A DNA stretch of 29,185 bases from the NCBI RefSeq assembly GCF_937875265.1, contig NZ_CALLXM010000242.1, positions 1-29,185 of the forward strand, written 5' to 3'. The notes below the pieces were generated by a model. That model was given only the letters and a program-made list of their open reading frames with translations. It searched no databases and was not told the origin of the DNA. A program made the translations under genes and the position numbers. Source of the DNA: an uncultured Acetobacter sp. GTDB lineage: Bacteria; Pseudomonadota; Alphaproteobacteria; Acetobacterales; Acetobacteraceae. Below, piece by piece: positions 24,497 to 29,185 of this stretch (position 1 is the stretch's first letter; each line of letters begins with the position of its first letter).

Positions 24497-25948
24497 TCAG
24501 GATTTGCTATACGGGTTTTTCGTTCCACGCGTCTGGAGACGAATGGGCACACCCGGCAGATTAAACGTCTCACGCAGGCCGTTTACCAGATACCGCTTGT
24601 AATCTTCCGGTGTCTGCTCGGCACGCGTACCAAAGATAACGAATGTCGGCGGACGGGCCTTAACCTGCGTCATGTAACGCAGTTTCAGACGACGCCCTTC
24701 CACCAGCGGAGCAGCATGCCGTTCCAGCGCACCCTCAAACCAGCGGTTCAGTTCACCTGTCGGCACACGCGCATTCCAAACAGCACAGGCTTCTCTCACT
24801 GCCGGCAGAAGGCGATGGATGGAGGCCCCTGTCAGCGCGGAGAATGTGACCACCGGCACCCCACGCATCTGCGCCAGAGAAATACTCAAGCGGTCCAGAA
24901 TAGCCTGACGGGTGGCGTTTCTGTCTTCCACCGCATCCCATTTGTTCAATGCCAGAACACAGGCGCGGCCTTCACGCTCAATCAGACGGGCAATCTGCAA
25001 ATCCTGCTCATGCACACCCAGCGTGGCGTCCAGAACCAGCACCGCCACTTCTGCCATTTTCAAAGCTTCAATGGAGGCTGAAACCGACATTTTTTCCAGC
25101 ACTTCATCAATCCGCGCCTTACGGCGGAGACCGGCCGTATCCACAACCTCAAAGACGTCGCCATCATCATGCAGCGTCACGGCTACGGAATCACGCGTCA
25201 GGCCCGGTTCTGGCCCGGTAATCATCCGTTCTTCACCCAGCAGGGCATTCAGAAGGGTTGATTTCCCGGCATTAGGCCGCCCGACAATTGCAATACGCAT
25301 CGGACCGACAGGGCGGTCGGGGATGATTTCCGCATCCTCGTCGCTCTCAATGATTTCGTCGTCGAACTCGTCTCCCACTTCCGGAAGCTCAACTTCTAGT
25401 TCAGGCGGCAGATGCTCGACAATTTCGCCCATCAGGTCAGAGAGGCCTTCGCCGTGCTCAGCAGAAACCGCAACCGGCTCCCCCAAACCCAGAGAATAAG
25501 CTTCCATAGCCGAGGCTGCGCCGGAGCGCCCTTCCGCCTTGTTCGCAACCAGTAGAACCGGCCGCCCCTGCTTGCGCACCCATGCTGCAAAATGCTCATC
25601 CGCAGGAGTAATCCCTGCACGGGCATCAATACAGAACAGGACAAGCACTGCTTCGTGCACAGCACTTTCAGAAGACGCACGCATACGGCCAAAAAGGCTG
25701 CTGGGAGCGGCCTCTTCCAGCCCGGCGGTATCAACCAGACGAACGGTACGTCCACGCAGAAGAGCCAGCCCCTCCTTGCGGTCGCGCGTCACGCCGGGTG
25801 TGTCTGCCACCAGCGCCTGACGGCGACCGACAAGACGGTTAAATAACGTGGATTTCCCAACATTCGGGCGGCCAACAATGGCCACCAGAGGGAGATCTGC
25901 GGAGGGTACAGGCGCAACAGGCCGCATGGGCCGCCGGCGATCAGCCAT
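24497..25948 (-). CDS. der: Ribosome biogenesis GTPase Der (EngA)
   Basis: Der is a tandem-domain GTPase required for 50S assembly. The 483-residue protein shows GTPase domain 1 (GRPNVGKSTLFNRL, DTPGVTRDR, DTAGLEE, NKAE), an acidic linker (EVGDEFDDEIIESDEDAE), GTPase domain 2 (GRPNAGKSTLLNALLGEE, GLTRDSV, DTAGLRRKARI, LNKWD) and the C-terminal KH-like domain ending RTRGTKNPYSKS-like (here QTRGTKNPYSKS). The first NKxD is NKAE, so specificity in domain 1 may be slightly relaxed; this is seen in other Der proteins. The ATG at 25948 overlaps the end of bamB by eight bases and is preferred to the longer frame starting at 25978. Confidence 0.96.
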   Translation of the reverse strand: MADRRRPMRPVAPVPSADLPLVAIVGRPNVGKSTLFNRLVGRRQALVADTPGVTRDRKEGLALLRGRTVRLVDTAGLEEAAPSSLFGRMRASSESAVHEAVLVLFCIDARAGITPADEHFAAWVRKQGRPVLLVANKAEGRSGAASAMEAYSLGLGEPVAVSAEHGEGLSDLMGEIVEHLPPELEVELPEVGDEFDDEIIESDEDAEIIPDRPVGPMRIAIVGRPNAGKSTLLNALLGEERMITGPEPGLTRDSVAVTLHDDGDVFEVVDTAGLRRKARIDEVLEKMSVSASIEALKMAEVAVLVLDATLGVHEQDLQIARLIEREGRACVLALNKWDAVEDRNATRQAILDRLSISLAQMRGVPVVTFSALTGASIHRLLPAVREACAVWNARVPTGELNRWFEGALERHAAPLVEGRRLKLRYMTQVKARPPTFVIFGTRAEQTPEDYKRYLVNGLRETFNLPGVPIRLQTRGTKNPYSKS

Positions 25949-27338
25949 AAGAGCGAAGCTTTCCGTCGTTGGTGACAATCAGCATCTGCTCATCGACAAC
26001 AATAGGTGGAACAAAAGAAACCTCATCCGTAGAATCTACGGAAATAATGCCGCCTGTTGTCGGGTTGACGCGCACAATACCATTGCCCGTCATGGTGCTG
26101 ACACAGACAAGCTCACCGCCAGCCATGACGGGGCCAATCCATGTCACAATGTTCTTGTTAACATCCACGCGCTCAAAGCGGCGAAGCTGTGTAATCCAGC
26201 GTACATGACCGGAAAGACGATCGATACAGGCCAACTGGTCATCCAGAGACAGCACGTACAGCCAGTCCCCTACGCATAGCAGGCTATTCTGGCCACCGAC
26301 TGCACGTTCCCACAAACGACGCCCCGTACGGATATCCACGGCAGCCAGCACCTGTGCCATGCTGATGGCATAAACGGTACTATCCACGATCACAGGCAAG
26401 CCACGCACACAGGTCAGATTGAGCGTATTAGCCTGACTACCCACGTTACCGAGCATGTCACTCCATACGATCTCGCCACTTTCAGCGCGAAAAGCAACAA
26501 GGTCACCGCCGCCAAATCCGGCAATGACAACACCATTTACAACAGCGGGTGCAGGCTGACCAAAAACGGTCGTATCTGCTGCCGTCGCGGCATAGGACCA
26601 GAGCTGGTTGCCTGTTGCAGCATCGAGAGCGAACAGACGTTCATCAATGGTGCAGAAGAAGAGACGACCATCCACAATGGTTGGGGCAGACCGACCCGGC
26701 GTCCCGAAGTCGGAGCGCCACTTCACCTTGCCGGTGGCAGCATTAACGGCGAGCGCCTGCGAGATACCATCAATGATGTAGACCGTATCACCATCCACAC
26801 CGACACCACCGCCAACATTGCTGGACTGAAGGTTTTTCGGTTTGGGGTTGATCGTCCACAAATGCGACATATGCGGCCAGCTATAGGCCCGCACCACGCA
26901 GCGTGCATCCATGATGAACAGACGACCATCATGAACCACCGGCGGAGACAGGATCAGCCCGCGCCCGAAATCACCCAGAGCGGCCCATGCCAGAAGATCA
27001 GGCTGGGAAATGCCCGCACCGATATCTTTCGTCCAGCGTTGGCGAAGGCCACCCCATCGGTAATTGCTGCCGACATGCGAGGTAATCCGGCCAACCAGCG
27101 GCCAGTCTGAAACCGAAACGGCTGCAGGAATGGTAATGGCAGTATGATCTTCTTTATCAATCGTGAGCCCGGCGCCAGAGGAGAGCACGTTCGTGCGGTG
27201 ACCCGCCAGAATGGGCTTTTCATCCTCATCAAACAGACTACAGCCTGCCAGCACGGGCATCATTGCGGCCCCAGCAAGGAGTTTTCTGCGCGCTACGGAC
27301 GTACGACCAAAAATACCGGAACGTGTTTTGCTGCTCAT
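25941..27338 (-). CDS. bamB: BamB-like outer-membrane assembly lipoprotein, PQQ-type beta-propeller
   Basis: The 465-residue protein has a lipoprotein signal peptide with lipobox LAGC (Cys33, followed by Ser, which predicts outer-membrane sorting) after an ARRKLL stretch. The rest is a chain of PQQ-like propeller blades, seen as repeated patterns such as LFALDAATGNQLWSY, LAVNAATGKVKWRSD, VAFRAESGEIVWSD and AAVDIRTGRRLWERAV. BamB supports the BamA machine that inserts outer-membrane barrels. Position between a YfgM-like gene and der matches the E. coli arrangement and supports the call over a PQQ dehydrogenase, which would be longer and have an enzyme active site. AAGG precedes the ATG and overlaps the upstream stop. 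Confidence 0.9.
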   Translation of the reverse strand: MSSKTRSGIFGRTSVARRKLLAGAAMMPVLAGCSLFDEDEKPILAGHRTNVLSSGAGLTIDKEDHTAITIPAAVSVSDWPLVGRITSHVGSNYRWGGLRQRWTKDIGAGISQPDLLAWAALGDFGRGLILSPPVVHDGRLFIMDARCVVRAYSWPHMSHLWTINPKPKNLQSSNVGGGVGVDGDTVYIIDGISQALAVNAATGKVKWRSDFGTPGRSAPTIVDGRLFFCTIDERLFALDAATGNQLWSYAATAADTTVFGQPAPAVVNGVVIAGFGGGDLVAFRAESGEIVWSDMLGNVGSQANTLNLTCVRGLPVIVDSTVYAISMAQVLAAVDIRTGRRLWERAVGGQNSLLCVGDWLYVLSLDDQLACIDRLSGHVRWITQLRRFERVDVNKNIVTWIGPVMAGGELVCVSTMTGNGIVRVNPTTGGIISVDSTDEVSFVPPIVVDEQMLIVTNDGKLRSYG

Positions 27339-27344
27339 GATGCC

Positions 27345-28037
27345 TTACCCTGCCGACGGATCAAGAGCCTGGGACAGAGCCTGAGCCCTGTTCCGCACGC
27401 CCGAAGGAACGTCCTGCGCCGCGGCCAGCACGGCAAACTTTTTACGGGCGTCATCCAGATGCCCTTCACGAATATCCAGCGTAGCCAGAGCCTCTGTGGC
27501 CAGACCATTCCACGCTTTACCGCTTCCGGTCAGCAGAGAAAGGCGGGACCGCAGCGTTGCCGGGTCTCCCGCATCAAGCTGCTTCTGGCACCACAATAGC
27601 GTTGCCAGTTCCCGCAGAACCGGGGCAGCACTCTGGTCATTCTGCACGGCATCCCATGCCGCCAGCGCGCCTTTAACATCTCCATGTGCCGCCTGCACGC
27701 CGCCTTCCTGAAGGCGGGCGAGGGTTGCAATTCCTTTTGGCGCAGTCGCTTCAAGTTTTTGCAGGGCGGCAAGCCCCGCCTGGGCGGTTTCACCCAGCGG
27801 AGTCAGCGTTGTCGGTGCGGGCGGAAGGTGATCTGTCTCACGCAGGGCTGTCAGATAGGACCCGGTTGCCGCAAGAGAGGCAGACTTCAGGCTGGACAGG
27901 TGCCATGACCACGCACCAGCCCCAACCACAACGGCGGCGATTACTCCCACCCCCAATCCGGCATAACGGCGTGCAGTCTGACGCAGGCGTTCAGCCTTCA
28001 ATTCGTCATCAACTTCCTTGAAAACATCTTCTGCCAC
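27345..28037 (-). CDS. YfgM-like tetratricopeptide membrane protein
   Basis: The product of about 230 residues has a short charged cytoplasmic N-terminus (EDVFKEVDDELKAERLRQTARRY), one membrane helix (about residues 28-48, GLGVGVIAAVVVGAGAWSW) and an Ala/Leu-rich helical periplasmic part with TPR-like pairs. E. coli YfgM binds SecYEG and periplasmic chaperones. The conserved neighbours bamB and der support the assignment. The start is set at GTG 28037, where the family N-terminus begins; the frame is open to a GTG at 28100, but that stretch does not look coding. The ribosome-binding sequence is weak. It ends six bases before the bamB ATG. Confidence 0.8.
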   Translation of the reverse strand: MAEDVFKEVDDELKAERLRQTARRYAGLGVGVIAAVVVGAGAWSWHLSSLKSASLAATGSYLTALRETDHLPPAPTTLTPLGETAQAGLAALQKLEATAPKGIATLARLQEGGVQAAHGDVKGALAAWDAVQNDQSAAPVLRELATLLWCQKQLDAGDPATLRSRLSLLTGSGKAWNGLATEALATLDIREGHLDDARKKFAVLAAAQDVPSGVRNRAQALSQALDPSAG

Positions 28038-28155
28038 GTCTGGCTGGTTCCCGTTCTGACTATGGTGCGTGCGTAATCGGCACTTCTGCCCTACGCGCAC
28101 ACATCATACAAGGCGCCTGCAAGAAAGACACCCCTTAACATGCGTGGCCGAAGAG

Positions 28156-28175
28156 GGAGCGCTTTAGTGCGCTCC
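28156..28175 (-). terminator. Hairpin overlapping the stop of the small secreted protein gene
   Basis: GGAGCGC and GCGCTCC (seven perfect pairs, six-base loop) enclose the TAA stop at 28164-28166. Read on the minus strand it is followed by CTCTTCGG, which lacks a run of T residues, so intrinsic termination would be weak. It may instead protect the 3' end. Confidence 0.35.
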
Positions 28176-28556
28176 ACCCCCAAACTTTGTGCTGGCGGTT
28201 TTCAGGGCGGTAGTCAGATGCACAAAATTCCCGGCAATCCGCTTCTGCACCGCTGAGCTACCTTCATGAATATGCGCGATTTTCTCCCGCGCTTCAGCAC
28301 TTATGGCCGTCTCTTCCTTGTTCGCGGCACGGGCCACGCAGGTATTATACGTGCGGGCCGCCTTCTCATACGCCGTCACTTTGTCCACGCTGGCATTATA
28401 CCGCTCAACGGAAGAGACATCGACAGACGGCGCAGCGGGTTCAGCCCCGCACGCAGGCGCTCCCCATGCCCCGGATGCTGCCTGAGCGGCCCCGGAGTCT
28501 GCCACAGCAGCCCCTGCAAGCAGACCACCCAAAACCAGAAAAAAACCTTTCCTCAT
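28164..28556 (-). CDS. Small secreted protein of unknown function
   Basis: I do not recognise a family. The 130-residue protein has a signal peptide (MRKGFFLVLGGLLAGAAVADSGAAQA, cleavage near residue 26), a short Ala/Pro-rich segment with one Cys, and a mostly helical charged part (VERYNASVDKVTAYEKAARTYNTCVARAANKEE onward) with a second Cys, so a disulfide in the periplasm is possible. The ATG at 28556 has AGGGA eight bases upstream. It is divergent from the GT9 gene and in the same direction as the YfgM-like gene, 126 bases ahead of it. Coding potential looks good. Confidence 0.75.
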   Translation of the reverse strand: MRKGFFLVLGGLLAGAAVADSGAAQAASGAWGAPACGAEPAAPSVDVSSVERYNASVDKVTAYEKAARTYNTCVARAANKEETAISAEAREKIAHIHEGSSAVQKRIAGNFVHLTTALKTASTKFGGGAH

Positions 28557-28588
28557 TCCCAATTTCCCTGTCTCGCACGACGTGTCCT

Positions 28589-28604
28589 GCCCGAACCTTC
28601 GGGC
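28589..28604. promoter_or_regulatory. Perfect inverted repeat in the divergent region before the small secreted protein
   Basis: GCCCGAA and TTCGGGC are exact complements around a CC centre. It lies 33-48 bases upstream of the small secreted protein start, in the 201-base gap shared with the GT9 gene. It could be a 5' UTR hairpin or an operator. With a two-base loop an RNA hairpin would open by at least one pair. Confidence 0.35.
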
Positions 28605-28757
28605 GGATGTCGGAATGCCTGCGGTTCATGACACAGGCGCTCCAAATGTCCATCCCCTCCCCTTTGCGCCATCTTGTGGGCCAGAATACGGCACGCCACC
28701 CGCTATCTCCTTCCCACACTTGGAAAAACAGGGAGAGGGCAGTATAGAATCCGTCCA

Positions 28758-29185
28758 ATGCGCATTCTCTTCATCACGGCCACACGCCTGGGCGATGCGG
28801 TGCTTTCAACTGGCCTTCTGGCCCACCTCATCCACCGCTACCCCAATGCGCGCTTCACCATTGCCTGTGGGCCTGTTGCAGCCGGACTATTCCAGAACCT
28901 ACCCGGACTCGAGCGCGTGATTGTCATGACCAAGCGCACGCATGACCGGCACTGGCTGGATTTATGGAAAGCCTGTATCGGCCAGAAATGGGACCTCGCG
29001 ATTGACCTCCGTGGGTCCGCATCCACGTTTTTTTTGCGCACGCCCAAACGCCTGATCATGCGCGGGGGGCGTCGCCCCGGCCTGCGGCTGAATCATCTTG
29101 GTCAGCTTCTGCGCCTCTCTCCGCCTCCGCTCCCCACCGTATGGCTGTCTGAGGCCGACAAAACTGTTGCCCGCACCATCATCCC
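28758..29185 (+). CDS. GT9 lipopolysaccharide heptosyltransferase-like protein, partial (3' end missing)
   Basis: The first 142 codons are present and the frame is open to the window edge. The N-terminus MRILFITATRLGDAVLSTGLLAHLIHRYPNARFTIACGP is the family 9 glycosyltransferase signature, followed by LPGLERVIVM and WDLAIDLRGSASTFFL, as in ADP-heptose:LPS heptosyltransferases. These act on the cytoplasmic face of the inner membrane during LPS core synthesis. Exact donor and acceptor cannot be told from half a protein. The ribosome-binding region is weak; GGAGAGG lies about 20 bases upstream. A run of eight T residues (29028-29035) lies within the coding sequence. Confidence 0.85.
   Translation, partial: MRILFITATRLGDAVLSTGLLAHLIHRYPNARFTIACGPVAAGLFQNLPGLERVIVMTKRTHDRHWLDLWKACIGQKWDLAIDLRGSASTFFLRTPKRLIMRGGRRPGLRLNHLGQLLRLSPPPLPTVWLSEADKTVARTII

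Noticed and set aside
1..29185. CRISPR array, insertion sequence, tRNA, rRNA or 4.5S RNA near ffh
   Set aside because: No regularly spaced repeats, transposase-like frames, terminal inverted repeats or tRNA cloverleaf sequences were recognised by reading both strands. A tRNAscan/Infernal run was not possible.

Overview
This window looks like a chromosomal housekeeping segment from an acetic acid bacterium (Acetobacteraceae, Alphaproteobacteria; probably Acetobacter or a close relative). The reasons are the moderately high GC content, alphaproteobacterial gene types (ATP12 chaperone, plant-type glutamate-cysteine ligase, MbfA-type ferritin/VIT fusion, UbiA divergent from RsmE), and leuC-leuD-leuB placed directly behind ffh-rpsP-rimM-trmD-rplS. 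The genus is an inference, because no 16S or marker comparison could be run. I see no transposase, integrase, phage gene, CRISPR array, rRNA or tRNA.

Layout. (1) 229-2379 (-): an exported prolyl oligopeptidase family peptidase. (2) 2578-9429 (-): a long run read as ffh, rpsP, rimM, trmD, rplS, then leuC, leuD, leuB. It combines SRP targeting, ribosome assembly and tRNA modification with the isopropylmalate steps of leucine synthesis, and closes with a strong terminator at 2502-2533. (3) 9546-10338 (-): a periplasmic LTxxQ (Spy/CpxP-like) protein and a small predicted membrane protein. (4) 10499-17698 (-): mbfA, lolA, rarA, an RluC/RluD-type pseudouridine synthase, an AsmA-family protein and an ATP12 chaperone, several of them tightly packed or overlapping. 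(5) 17912-18829 (-) ubiA, divergent from 19040-21298 (+) rsmE and gshA. (6) 21350-22741 (-) a DHA2-type drug exporter, divergent from 23056-24399 (+) a GntP-family gluconate transporter. (7) 24497-28037 (-): a YfgM-like protein, bamB and der, the same order as the E. coli yfgM-bamB-der neighbourhood. (8) 28164-28556 (-): a small secreted protein I do not recognise, divergent from a GT9 LPS heptosyltransferase that runs off the right edge.

Nearly all genes belong to known families. The less explained material lies mainly between genes: a 19-bp palindrome before mbfA, a Pro-Pro-Pro mini-ORF ending just before gntP, a structured rplS-leuC spacer, an inverted repeat before the peptidase, and two small unrecognised proteins. 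I did not find convincing evidence for a new multi-gene system. Start codons were refined from Shine-Dalgarno spacing and family N-termini. Starts for lolA, ubiA and the YfgM-like gene are the least certain.
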